Below are positions 41,430 through 50,101 of a DNA stretch of 64,000 nucleotides, one piece after another (the stretch's first letter is position 1; each line of letters begins with the position of its first letter). The notes beneath the pieces were generated by a model that was given only the letters and a program-made list of their open reading frames with translations, ran no database searches and had not been told where the DNA came from. The stretch lies in NCBI RefSeq assembly GCF_003609645.1, contig NZ_MCIB01000001.1, forward strand, positions 310,001-374,000, written 5' to 3'. The position numbers and the translations under genes are program-made. This DNA comes from Thermohalobacter berrensis (GTDB lineage Bacteria > Bacillota > Clostridia > Tissierellales > Thermohalobacteraceae).

Positions 41430-42485
41430 TTATATTCCAATATATCTTTTTACCATTTCAGTATCAACTGAGTAATTTAATAATGTATCTTTTGTTATAA
41501 TTCCTTTTCTATATAAGTCTATTAATGAATTATCCATTGTCTGCATTCCAAATTTTGTACCAGTTTGTAAGGAAGTTTTAATCTGATGAGTCTTCCCTTC
41601 TCTTATAATATTCCTTATTGCAGGAGTTGCAACCATAACTTCTACTGCAACTACTCTCCCTCTACCATCAGCCTTAGGTAAAAGCTGTTGAGAAATAACC
41701 CCTTCAATAACATTTGACAGCTGAATCCTTATTTGCTGTTGTTGATGTGGTGGAAAAACATCAATTATTCTATCAACAGTCTTATCTGCTCCTATAGTAT
41801 GAAGGGTAGATAAGACAAGGTGTCCTGTTTCAGCAGCTGTAATTGCCGTAGATATTGTCTCTAAATCCCTCATCTCTCCAACTAAAATAACATCTGGATC
41901 TTGTCTTAAAGCAGCCCTTAATCCATTTGCAAAGGATTTAGAATCTTGTCCTATTTCCCTTTGATTAACTATACTTTTATTATGTTTATGCAAATATTCA
42001 ATAGGGTCTTCTAGGGTTAATATGTGGCAACTTCTATTGTTATTTATGGAATTTATCATTGAAGCTAATGTGGTAGATTTTCCACTTCCTGTAGGTCCAG
42101 TTACAAGAATTAACCCCCTCTTTTTCATAAAAAGCTTATTAACTATATATGGTAATCCTAACTCTTCTATAGTTGGTATCTTCAAAGACACTGCCCTTAT
42201 TGCCATGCCATAGGTACCTCTTTGTTTATATACATTTACTCTAAATCTTCCTAAACCACTTTGTGAATATGATAGATCTAATTCACCTAATTCTTCTAGC
42301 CTTTGATATTGTTCTTCATCTAACATTTGTTTAACTAGTTTAATATTATCTTTAGGGGTTAAATTTTCATTACCATATTTTGTTAACTCTCCATTAATCC
42401 TCATAACTGGAGGATATCCAACTGTTATGTGCAGATCGGAAGCACCCATTTCTATAGTCTTACTTAATAACTCTGTTAAATCCAA
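41430..42485 (-). CDS. pilT: Pilus retraction ATPase PilT
   Basis: A 351-residue hexameric ATPase. It has the N-terminal PAS-like domain with MGASDLHITVGYPP, Walker A GPTGSGKSTTLASM, the Asp box HILTLEDPIEYLH, Walker B VILVGEMRDLETI, and the PilT AIRAV motif (GMAIRAVSLKIP). Its presence predicts retractile pili and twitching or DNA uptake. TTG at 42485 has AGGTG six bases upstream. A GTG at 42494 abuts the pilB stop. Confidence 0.95.
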   Translation of the reverse strand: MDLTELLSKTIEMGASDLHITVGYPPVMRINGELTKYGNENLTPKDNIKLVKQMLDEEQYQRLEELGELDLSYSQSGLGRFRVNVYKQRGTYGMAIRAVSLKIPTIEELGLPYIVNKLFMKKRGLILVTGPTGSGKSTTLASMINSINNNRSCHILTLEDPIEYLHKHNKSIVNQREIGQDSKSFANGLRAALRQDPDVILVGEMRDLETISTAITAAETGHLVLSTLHTIGADKTVDRIIDVFPPHQQQQIRIQLSNVIEGVISQQLLPKADGRGRVVAVEVMVATPAIRNIIREGKTHQIKTSLQTGTKFGMQTMDNSLIDLYRKGIITKDTLLNYSVDTEMVKRYIGI

Positions 42486-42494
42486 TTTTATCAC

Positions 42495-44174
42495 CTACTC
42501 AATAGTATAAGTTACCCTTATTAATTCTTCAAAAGTAGTTGTACCATTTAGCACTAATTCCTTACAGTTTTCTTTTAATGTAATCATCCCGTTTTCAATA
42601 GCTTTATTTCTTATTCTTGTTATATTTACATTGTTGTCTATCATTTCTCTTATATATTTATTAACAGGTAAAATCTCATGTATTGCAGTCCTACCTTTAT
42701 ATCCAGTATTATAACAGTAATTACAGCCTGTCCCTTTATATAGGAAGGTATTATTGTCAATGCCTAATATTTTACGTTCATTCTCATTTGGTTTATATTC
42801 AGTCTTACATTTTTCACAAATCTTTTTAACAAGTCTTTGTGCTATTACTCCCACAATTGAAGATGAAATTAAATAAGGTTCAATTCCCATATCTATCAAT
42901 CTAGCAATAGTAGATGGTGCACCATTAGTATGCATTGTACTTAACACAAGGTGTCCAGTAATTGCAGCCCTTATTGCTATTTGAGCAGTTTCCTTATCCC
43001 TTATTTCTCCAATCATTATAATATCCGGATCTTGTCTAAGAATTGACCTTAATCCATTAGCAAAGGTTAAACCAGTTTTATTATTAACCTGTACCTGATT
43101 AATACCTTTTAATTTGTATTCTACAGGGTCTTCTACTGTAATAATGTTTTTATTTATAGTATTCAATTCCCTTAACATTGTATAAAGTGTTGTAGTCTTT
43201 CCACTGCCAGTAGGCCCTGTAACTAAAATAATACCATTAGGATTTTTTATAATTCTTTCAAAGTACTCAAGATTCTTTTCGATAAAACCTAATTCAGATT
43301 TACTCATTAAAAACTTATTTCTATCTAATAGCCTAATTACAACCTTTTCTCCATAAACAGTAGGTAATACCGAAATGCGTAAGTCTACCTCATGTCCATC
43401 AATATTAATTTCCACTCTTCCATCCTGTGGAACCCTCTTTTCTGCAATATTTAGGTTGGCCATAATTTTTATTCTTGTAACTATTGCTGAATGAGTGTTT
43501 TTTGATGGTGTCATTACTTCCTGTAAATCACCATCAATTCTAAATCTAATCCTGACTTTATCTTCAAAGGGTTCTATGTGTATATCACTTGCCCTTTCTT
43601 TAATAGCTTGTTTTATAATAGAGTTTACTAACCTAACAACAGGTGCATTATTTATCTCATTTAACATTTCTTCATCGATTTCTTCTATATTGCTAACATT
43701 ATATTCATTTTTAAAGTCTTCAATAGCCTTTTCTGCACTTTCTTTACCATAATAATGTTCTATAGCATTTAATATTTTTTGTTTTGTAGATATTGCAGGT
43801 TTTACTTCAAGTCCTGTAGTCATTTTAACATCATCTATAGCAAATATATTAAGGGGGTCAGCCATTGCAACAATTAGCTTTCCCCTTTCTTTCTTTATAG
43901 GTATTAATATATATCTTCTAGCTAAGTTTTCATTTATTAATTTAGGTATGTTAGGATCAATTAAATACTTGTCTAAATCTATATGCGGAATACCTAGCTG
44001 AAATTCTAAGACTTGTATTATATCTAATTCAGAAACATAACCTTTCTTAACTAAAATCTCTCCTAGTTTCTCTCCTGAAACCTTTTGTTCTTCTAGAGCG
44101 TCCATTAATTGGCTTTCTGTTATCTTTCCTACTGATACTAGTAAATCACCTAGTTTCATTTTATTAAAAACCAT
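42495..44174 (-). CDS. pilB: Pilus extension ATPase PilB
   Basis: A 559-residue assembly ATPase. The N-terminal MshEN domain (about 1-150, KLGDLLVSVGKITESQLMDA and VKKGYVSELDIIQVLEFQ) can bind c-di-GMP in some homologues. The ATPase core has ASDIHIEPFEDKVRIRFRID, Walker A GPTGSGKTTTLYTM and Walker B IIMIGEIRDKETAQI. A zinc site is formed by CEKC and CNYC. ATG at 44174 has AGGTGA before it. It starts the pil operon. No riboswitch is visible in the short leader. Confidence 0.95.
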   Translation of the reverse strand: MVFNKMKLGDLLVSVGKITESQLMDALEEQKVSGEKLGEILVKKGYVSELDIIQVLEFQLGIPHIDLDKYLIDPNIPKLINENLARRYILIPIKKERGKLIVAMADPLNIFAIDDVKMTTGLEVKPAISTKQKILNAIEHYYGKESAEKAIEDFKNEYNVSNIEEIDEEMLNEINNAPVVRLVNSIIKQAIKERASDIHIEPFEDKVRIRFRIDGDLQEVMTPSKNTHSAIVTRIKIMANLNIAEKRVPQDGRVEINIDGHEVDLRISVLPTVYGEKVVIRLLDRNKFLMSKSELGFIEKNLEYFERIIKNPNGIILVTGPTGSGKTTTLYTMLRELNTINKNIITVEDPVEYKLKGINQVQVNNKTGLTFANGLRSILRQDPDIIMIGEIRDKETAQIAIRAAITGHLVLSTMHTNGAPSTIARLIDMGIEPYLISSSIVGVIAQRLVKKICEKCKTEYKPNENERKILGIDNNTFLYKGTGCNYCYNTGYKGRTAIHEILPVNKYIREMIDNNVNITRIRNKAIENGMITLKENCKELVLNGTTTFEELIRVTYTIE

Positions 44175-44260
44175 AATCTCACCTACTGTTATATTTAATA
44201 TATACCCAATAATATATAACAACTATAAAATCCTAATTGTTAAATTTATAAATATTTATA

Positions 44261-45136
44261 TTAATAATTTCTATTTTTCAGTAAAAAATCCTGCTTTTCA
44301 AGTGCCATTACTATATTTTCTAAATCTAACTTCTTATTTAACCATATTTCTTCACTTATTAAAGCTTGATATATAAGCATCTTTAATCCATTTATAATTA
44401 AGCAACCCTTTTCTTCAGCTTTTTTTAGAAATTTTGTTTTTAATGGTTTATAGATTATATCATAAACAATGGTATTTTGATTAATAAATTTAATATCTAG
44501 AGGAATTTCATTCTCATCTGGATACATTCCTACTGAGGTACAGTTAATAATAATATCTATATCTTGTTGATTATTAATATTAAATTCAGCTAGGTTACTA
44601 TAGCTATATTCTATTTTGGGAAAATTCTTTTTAATATCATTTATTAATTTTTTAGCCTTATCTATAGTTCTATTTAATATATGTATTTTTCTTACCCCTT
44701 CCTTTGCTAACATCATTGAAATTGCTCTACTTGCTCCGCCTGAACCTAAAATTAATACATTCTTTCCTTCTAAATCTATCTTTTTATCATATAGTGATTT
44801 TATAAATCCTAATCCATCAGTATTATAACCTATCAATTTTCCATTAACATTCTTAACAGTATTTACAGCACCAATTAGTTTAGCCTCTTCACTAATATCA
44901 TCTAGATAGTTAATAATATCTACTTTATGGGGAATTGTTACATTAAATCCCTTTATATCTAATGCTTTTATTCCTGAAATACAATCCTTTAGTTTGTACT
45001 TATCTACCTCAAATGCTAAGTACTTAGCATTTATATTATTTTTATTAAAACTAAAGTTATGTATATATGGTGAAAGACTTTTTGAAATAGGATGACCTAT
45101 TAAACAGTAGAGCTTTGTATCTGAGTTTATATCCAT
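44261..45136 (-). CDS. aroE: Shikimate dehydrogenase
   Basis: Reduces 3-dehydroshikimate to shikimate with NADPH. The 291-residue protein shows the substrate-binding IGHPISKSLSPYIHN, the catalytic Lys in GFNVTIPHKVDI, the NADP Rossmann motif VLILGSGGASRAI, and GLKMLIYQA. AGGTGA precedes the ATG, and the yqeG stop is four bases upstream. The pil operon separates it from aroK/aroQ, so a single ancestral aro group may have been split by, or assembled around, the pil genes. Confidence 0.95.
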   Translation of the reverse strand: MDINSDTKLYCLIGHPISKSLSPYIHNFSFNKNNINAKYLAFEVDKYKLKDCISGIKALDIKGFNVTIPHKVDIINYLDDISEEAKLIGAVNTVKNVNGKLIGYNTDGLGFIKSLYDKKIDLEGKNVLILGSGGASRAISMMLAKEGVRKIHILNRTIDKAKKLINDIKKNFPKIEYSYSNLAEFNINNQQDIDIIINCTSVGMYPDENEIPLDIKFINQNTIVYDIIYKPLKTKFLKKAEEKGCLIINGLKMLIYQALISEEIWLNKKLDLENIVMALEKQDFLLKNRNY

Positions 45137-45140
45137 TATA

Positions 45141-45635
45141 TCACCTCAATTTCGCCTTTTTTAATACCAATTTCTCCAATTTCCTTATAAATTTAGTGAA
45201 GATTAACTCCTTATCACTTATAGGTGAAACTAAAACTGTATAAGCCCCTAATCTATTTCCTCCTAATATGTCTGTAAAAATTTGGTCACCAATGACTACT
45301 GTCTTTTCTGGAGTTGTTTTCATCAATTTAATAGCTTTTTTAAAAGGTTTTTTTCTTGGCTTAGCTGCTCTGTATATTGCTAAAACCTTTACTTTATCAT
45401 TAAACTTCACTACTCTGCTTTTAGTTGCATTTGATGCTATGCATACTTTAAACCCCAGCATTTGCACCTTTTCAAACCAGTTGATAACTTTTTTTGTAGC
45501 ATGTTTTTTATCCCATGCAATAAGGGTGTTGTCAATATCGACTATTATACATTTAAAACCTCTTTCTTTTAATTCTAATAAATCTATATCAAAAACTGAA
45601 TCAACAATCTGATTAGGATATAAAATTTTAGTCAT
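45141..45635 (-). CDS. yqeG: YqeG family HAD phosphatase
   Basis: A 164-residue HAD-superfamily (IIIA) phosphatase with motif I IIVDIDNTLIAW, motif II VCIASNAT, the Lys of motif III in KPRKKPFKKAI and motif IV VVIGDQIFTDILGGNR. Such proteins act on phosphatidylglycerophosphate in mitochondria and cyanobacteria, whereas the bacterial YqeG substrate is not settled. The aroE-yqeG pair is conserved in Firmicutes. AGAGGTG precedes the ATG. Confidence 0.92.
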   Translation of the reverse strand: MTKILYPNQIVDSVFDIDLLELKERGFKCIIVDIDNTLIAWDKKHATKKVINWFEKVQMLGFKVCIASNATKSRVVKFNDKVKVLAIYRAAKPRKKPFKKAIKLMKTTPEKTVVIGDQIFTDILGGNRLGAYTVLVSPISDKELIFTKFIRKLEKLVLKKAKLR

Positions 45636-45713
45636 TATAACACCTCTTTACTAATTTTACCTTTATTAATATTATCACATTTTTTAATATTTAAACATCC
45701 TATAAATATTAAA

Positions 45714-45740
45714 AGAGACAATGATATATTCATTGCCTCT
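45714..45740 (-). terminator. Terminator of the MacAB-type exporter operon
   Basis: An 11-base stem AGAGGCAATGA/TCATTGTCTCT with one G-T pair and loop ATATA, 10 bases after the permease stop. The minus-strand continuation TTTTAATATTT is T-rich. Confidence 0.82.
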
Positions 45741-45750
45741 ACTCTTTCTT

Positions 45751-47076
45751 TTATTGTCTTTTAAGTGCCTCAACAGGTGAAACAGATGAAGCAGAAACTG
45801 CAGGATATACTCCAAATAGCAACCCTGAAGTTAAAGCAACTACTATTGCAACTTTAATTGCTTGAATACTTATAGCCGTTTGAAATCCATAGTTTTCAAA
45901 TAAATTTAATCCCCATATACCTGTAGCAATTCCCGCAATAATTCCTATTACACTTACATATAATGCTTCAAGTAAAAATTGGATTAAAAGGTCACTTTGT
46001 TTGGCCCCTAAGGCCCTACGTACCCCTATTTCTTCAGTCCTTTCAGTAACTGCTACTAACATTATGTTCATAATACCTAAACCACCTACTAAAAGTGAAA
46101 CAGCAGCGATTCCTCCTAATAATAATGTCATTACCCTGTTAGCATTATCAACCTCTTTTACTAATTGATTCAAATTAGTTATAGTTATTAAATCTTCCTG
46201 ACTAGTCATAATATCTTCATTAGGTTTTTTAGGTTCTTCTTTTTCATTATTGGTTTGGCTAGGTGAGCTACTATTAGTTCTTTCATCAGGATTTTCAGGT
46301 TCTTTAGGTACGGGTAATTTTCGTCCTAATCCTAATTTTCTTTTATAAATTCTTCCTAATTGGACTACTGCTAAATTTGTATCTTCCTTAGATGCAGCCT
46401 TTCCCCAAATTTCTTCTATTGTTCTTTTATTAGCAATTTTTAGTGCTGATGTATATGGAATTAAAATTTTATTATCTATATTATGAGCTTTACCCTCACC
46501 CTTCGGTTCTAAAACTCCAAGAATTCTATAGGTTTCACCATTTAAAGAAATACTATATCCTACTGGATTCCTACCATTTAATAAACTTACACCTAAATTA
46601 TATCCTAAAACAGCTACAGGTGAGCGCTGTTTTATATGAAATTGAGTAAAAAAGTGTCCAGATAATAATTTATGATCCTTTATTTTAGGATATTCATTAT
46701 TAACTCCTACTATATTTACGTTTCCTCTAGTTCTTCTCCATTTAATCATTGCTTTAGTTTCTACAACAGGTGTAGCCATTACCAATCCTTCAACCCTTCC
46801 TACTAGCTCTTCTGCTTCATTAGGTTCAAATTCAACTGTAGGGTCATTTGCCTTAATATCAATAACATTTGTTCCGTAACTTTTAAATTGTTCCACAACT
46901 GCCCTTCTTGCACCTTCTCCAATTCCCATCAAACTAACTACAGAAGCAACCCCTATTGCTACTCCTAATATGGTTAAAGTTGATCTTAATGGATTAGATA
47001 TAATCCCGTAAAAAGCCATCTTTGCACTAAACCACCATCTAATTAGGAAGGAATATAGAGGCTTTCTACTTACCAT
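45751..47076 (-). CDS. ABC transporter permease, MacB type
   Basis: A 441-residue permease with four membrane helices: one near residues 20-45 (LRSTLTILGVAIGVASVVSL) and three at the C terminus, where LGIMNIMLVAVTERTEEIGVRRALGA is the family signature. The extracytoplasmic MacB periplasmic-core domain lies between them and contains a low-complexity Pro/Glu/Asn stretch (about 265-300). ATG at 47076 has GGGGGTGG four bases upstream. It works with the adaptor and ATPase encoded just upstream. The likely substrate is a lipid, peptide or drug. Confidence 0.9.
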   Translation of the reverse strand: MVSRKPLYSFLIRWWFSAKMAFYGIISNPLRSTLTILGVAIGVASVVSLMGIGEGARRAVVEQFKSYGTNVIDIKANDPTVEFEPNEAEELVGRVEGLVMATPVVETKAMIKWRRTRGNVNIVGVNNEYPKIKDHKLLSGHFFTQFHIKQRSPVAVLGYNLGVSLLNGRNPVGYSISLNGETYRILGVLEPKGEGKAHNIDNKILIPYTSALKIANKRTIEEIWGKAASKEDTNLAVVQLGRIYKRKLGLGRKLPVPKEPENPDERTNSSSPSQTNNEKEEPKKPNEDIMTSQEDLITITNLNQLVKEVDNANRVMTLLLGGIAAVSLLVGGLGIMNIMLVAVTERTEEIGVRRALGAKQSDLLIQFLLEALYVSVIGIIAGIATGIWGLNLFENYGFQTAISIQAIKVAIVVALTSGLLFGVYPAVSASSVSPVEALKRQ

Positions 47077-47095
47077 AATTCCACCCCCTTTTTCT

Positions 47096-48775
47096 TTATT
47101 CACCTTGAATAGTTCCATTTTTTCCTCCATTATTGTTTAATCCTGGCAGCAAACTATTATCTTCATTAATATGTAAACTTGGTAATAAATCGTCAGTACT
47201 TCCAGTTACAACTAGGTCTCCTTCGTTTAGACCGTTTTTAACCTCCGCTACTCTATCATTCATTAACCCAAGTTTTACAGAAACAACTTTTGTTGTACCA
47301 TCATCTGGATTATATATTTCAACTTTAGACATATTGTCTTCTTCAAAAACAGCCTCAAGGGGAACTAATAATACATTCTCCGCACTACCTGCATCAATGT
47401 AGGCATTTGCCTGCATACCTGGTCTTAATTGTGGTCCACCTTCAAATTCAATATTTACTGTAAATCTTGTTATGCCATTAACGTCTTCCCCCCTAGTTGA
47501 AACACTTGTTACCTCTCCTTTATATACTTTATTTGGTATTGCATCAACTGTAATCTTTACTGGAGCCCCTTGTTTTACTTTTATAATATCTATATCATCA
47601 ACCTGAACCCACATTCTCATTCTTGCCGTATTATACACTTCACCCATCCATCCTCCTGCTCTTAAAGTCTCTCCAGGTTGTGGATGAAGTCTTGCAACTA
47701 CACCATCCATAGGTGATTTTATCTCTAGCATTTCTAATTTTGATTTAAGATTTCTTAATTCTAACCTTTTTTCCCTTATACTATCTAATTTTTCTTGAAT
47801 CATATCTTGAATATCTGTTCCTGCCATTGTAATAATAGGTGCTCCTTTTTTAACCATATCCATTTCATTAACATGAACTTTTGTTACTATAGCTTCAATT
47901 TGGTTTATAATTGATTCCTCGTCAACAAACCCTTCTACTTTACCTTTATTTACAAAATAGTTAACAATTTCATTTTCATTATCATTAGATAATCCAACCC
48001 AAACCTCCATACCTGGCTGGACTAAGCCTGGATTTTTTCCCTCTATTGTAACCCAATGTATAAAATTAGTTCCAAACCCATCCTTGTCTTTGTCTGGTAT
48101 TTTGTTAGGGTTAGCTTCTGTTATTATACCGTCGTAAAAACCATCAAAGTATGGAAATCTTAAGGTTACCTCCTGTCCTTTTTTAATTTTTTTGAACTCA
48201 ACAGGTGTTAATTTTATTCTTATTTTAAATTTGGAGTCATTAACAACCTTAGCTACAATATCTCCCTGTCCTAGTTTTTCCCCTTCTATTAAGCTAAAGT
48301 TAGTAATTCTTCCTGAAATTGGGGCATTTAAAGTGATACCTTGTGATGGTTTAATGTTATCTAAATTTTCAACTGGTACTCCTGTCATATCTGAAAGTAT
48401 TTCTTTTTCGTTTTCCAACTGTTCTTCTAAATCCTTAATTTTGTTTTCCAGTTGAGTTGACTGAAGTCTAGCTATAACTTGACCCTTTTTTACCTCATCT
48501 CCCTCTTCAACTAAATATTCATGCAATATGTATTCAATAGACATTGTACTAGGGTCATCTGATCTTGGAACCCTTATCATACCATTATTCGTGGGATATA
48601 AACGACCTACAGCCTCTACTCCAACAGAAATATCTCCTCTAATTACCTTTTCTGTTGAATATACAGGTCCTTGAGTTTCTTCTATTTCGGGAGGCAATAG
48701 TTGTCTATAAGCATAAAAACCGCCTCCTAAAACAATAGCTACTATGACAATAATCATAATAAATCTTTGTAACAT
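47096..48775 (-). CDS. MacA-like membrane-fusion adaptor protein
   Basis: A 559-residue HlyD/RND-type adaptor with an N-terminal membrane anchor (about 5-22, IMIIVIVAIVLGGGFYAYR), two biotinyl-lipoyl-like blocks (VEEGDEVKKGQVIARLQ; LGQGDIVAKVV), a coiled coil (about 105-130), a second hairpin (about 325-350) and a beta-barrel domain (FTVNIEFEGGPQLRPGMQANAYID). It is longer than Escherichia MacA because the lipoyl-barrel part is partly repeated. It is encoded between the ATPase and the permease. In a monoderm it would span the wall rather than reach an outer membrane. Confidence 0.88.
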   Translation of the reverse strand: MLQRFIMIIVIVAIVLGGGFYAYRQLLPPEIEETQGPVYSTEKVIRGDISVGVEAVGRLYPTNNGMIRVPRSDDPSTMSIEYILHEYLVEEGDEVKKGQVIARLQSTQLENKIKDLEEQLENEKEILSDMTGVPVENLDNIKPSQGITLNAPISGRITNFSLIEGEKLGQGDIVAKVVNDSKFKIRIKLTPVEFKKIKKGQEVTLRFPYFDGFYDGIITEANPNKIPDKDKDGFGTNFIHWVTIEGKNPGLVQPGMEVWVGLSNDNENEIVNYFVNKGKVEGFVDEESIINQIEAIVTKVHVNEMDMVKKGAPIITMAGTDIQDMIQEKLDSIREKRLELRNLKSKLEMLEIKSPMDGVVARLHPQPGETLRAGGWMGEVYNTARMRMWVQVDDIDIIKVKQGAPVKITVDAIPNKVYKGEVTSVSTRGEDVNGITRFTVNIEFEGGPQLRPGMQANAYIDAGSAENVLLVPLEAVFEEDNMSKVEIYNPDDGTTKVVSVKLGLMNDRVAEVKNGLNEGDLVVTGSTDDLLPSLHINEDNSLLPGLNNNGGKNGTIQGE

Positions 48776-48794
48776 CTATATACACCTCCATTTT

Positions 48795-49499
48795 TCAATT
48801 TATCACTCTATCTACTTTTTCAATTTCATTTATTCTACCATCTAAAAGATGATATATTTTATCACCATATTCACTTATATTTTTTTCATGTGTTACTTGA
48901 ACTATAGTAATTCCCATTTCTTCATTTAACCTTCTAAATATATTCATAATATTTTCACTTGTATGGGAATCTAAAGCACCTGTAGGTTCATCTGCCAAAA
49001 TTACAGAAGGATTCGTAACAATAGCCCTTGCAATAGCAACTCTCTGTTGCTCTCCGCCTGATAGTTGTGATGGTAAATGATAGAACCTTTCTGCAAGTCC
49101 TACGGCTTCTAAAGCATCTTGAGCCATCTTTTTTCGCTTTTGTCCTAAAATACCTTTATATATTAATGGTAATTCAACATTTTCTAAAGCATTTAAATGA
49201 CTTAAAAGATGGAAATTTTGAAATACAAAGCCTATAAAATCATTACGTAAATCCGAAAGTTGCCAATCCCTTAATTTTTCTACTTTTTTCCCTGCTATTT
49301 CATAAGATCCTGATGTTGGTTTATCTAAGCAACCTATTATATTTAATAAAGTTGACTTACCTGAACCTGAAGGACCCATAATTGATATAAACTCTCCATC
49401 ATTTACTTCTAAACTTATTCCATTTAATGCATTTACTTCTATTTGTCCTGTTTTATAGCTACGGGTAATATCTACTAATTTTAATAGTGGCAAACTCAT
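48795..49499 (-). CDS. ABC transporter ATP-binding protein, MacB/LolD type
   Basis: A 234-residue ATPase with Walker A GPSGSGKSTLLN, Q-loop FVFQNFHLL, signature QLSGGEQQRVAIARAI, Walker B ILADEPTGALDS and the switch His in VTHEKN. This MacB/FtsE/LolD branch pairs with FtsX-like permeases such as the one encoded two genes downstream. It heads the three-gene exporter operon behind a good vegetative promoter. Confidence 0.94.
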   Translation of the reverse strand: MSLPLLKLVDITRSYKTGQIEVNALNGISLEVNDGEFISIMGPSGSGKSTLLNIIGCLDKPTSGSYEIAGKKVEKLRDWQLSDLRNDFIGFVFQNFHLLSHLNALENVELPLIYKGILGQKRKKMAQDALEAVGLAERFYHLPSQLSGGEQQRVAIARAIVTNPSVILADEPTGALDSHTSENIMNIFRRLNEEMGITIVQVTHEKNISEYGDKIYHLLDGRINEIEKVDRVIN

Positions 49500-49528
49500 T
49501 CCCCCTTTTTAAAGTTATCACTTACTAG

Positions 49529-49557
49529 ATGATACTGTTTTTGGATTATTTTGTCAA
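49529..49557 (-). promoter_or_regulatory. Sigma-A promoter of the exporter operon
   Basis: On the minus strand a perfect TTGACA (49552-49557), 17 bases, then TATCAT (49529-49534), about 30 bases before the ATPase start. It is the strongest vegetative -35 in the window. Confidence 0.82.
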
Positions 49558-49654
49558 TAGTATAAGAGTTATATTGATTAGACTTTTTTTAGTAGAAAAA
49601 GTTCCATTTAAATATAATTTAATTAAAGTTTTTACCTAATATGTTACAAGTTGC

Positions 49655-49682
49655 ACAGTAAAAAAGATACCAGAATATAATA
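49655..49682 (+). promoter_or_regulatory. Possible sigma-K-like promoter of the 88-residue gene
   Basis: On the plus strand AC (49655-49656), 17 bases, AATATAATA (49674-49682) resembles the sigma-K pattern AC-N16/17-CATAnnnTA with one mismatch. A sigma-A reading (TTGCAC with 19-base spacing to TATAAT) is also possible but badly spaced. The adjacent sigK gene makes a late sporulation role worth testing. Confidence 0.3.
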
Positions 49683-49702
49683 GAATCAGAGAGGGGATAG
49701 CT

Positions 49703-49969
49703 ATGGCAAATATTAATAAAGAATTAAACAGAATTTTATCAACTGAAGTTTTCCAAAAAATAATTAATAATGACATTATTAGAATTAGACAATTAAATGC
49801 AGCTATATCTTTATTAATTAAAACTGGTATACCATTTGATATTACTTTCTCTCCCGGTACAAGGCGTGATGCTGCAGCTGCAGAATTAAGTATATTTGTT
49901 GCTCCGACTACTACAATAACCTTTCTAATTACCTTTGAAGGTGGTGGCACCGTTTTTGGTGAAACCTAA
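49703..49969 (+). CDS. Unknown 88-residue protein
   Basis: I do not recognise this protein. The N-terminal half is helical and polar (NKELNRILSTEVFQKIINND). The C-terminal half is rich in beta formers, Thr and Ala (DITFSPGTRRDAAAAELSIF, then TTTITFLITFEGGGTVFGE). It has no signal peptide or Cys. The start is supported by GAGGGG eight bases before ATG, and a hairpin terminator follows. It is on the plus strand, divergent from the exporter operon and convergent with sigK. The antisense frame of 104 codons on minus lacks a ribosome site and is a shadow. Confidence 0.7.
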   Translation: MANINKELNRILSTEVFQKIINNDIIRIRQLNAAISLLIKTGIPFDITFSPGTRRDAAAAELSIFVAPTTTITFLITFEGGGTVFGET

Positions 49970-49980
49970 GTACAAAAATA

Positions 49981-50008
49981 TGACACTGTTACAAACAGTG
50001 CCATTTTT
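49981..50008 (+). terminator. Terminator of the 88-residue gene
   Basis: A 10-base stem TGACACTGTT/AACAGTGCCA with one mismatch and a three-base loop, followed by ATTTTT on the plus strand, 11 bases after the stop. Confidence 0.82.
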
Positions 50009-50080
50009 AATTTTTATATAATTCTTAACTTTTTTATCTTAAATTTTTATTTTCTTGTACATAATACTAAATAAAAAAAT

Positions 50081-50099
50081 GCCCTACTATAAGTAGGAC
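50081..50099 (-). terminator. Terminator of sigK
   Basis: A 7-base stem GTCCTAC/GTAGGGC with one G-T pair and loop TTATA, two bases after the sigK stop, followed on the minus strand by ATTTTTTTATT. Confidence 0.85.
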
Positions 50100-50101
50100 A
50101 A

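Noticed and set aside
44175-44260. A c-di-GMP riboswitch in front of the pil operon, as in Clostridioides difficile
   Set aside because: The 86-base AT-rich spacer is too short and has no recognisable riboswitch core. I see only a weak TGTTATAT/ATATAACA repeat.
49636-49950. A 104-codon minus-strand open frame opposite the 88-residue plus-strand gene
   Set aside because: It lacks a ribosome site and a promoter. The plus-strand gene has both, plus a terminator.
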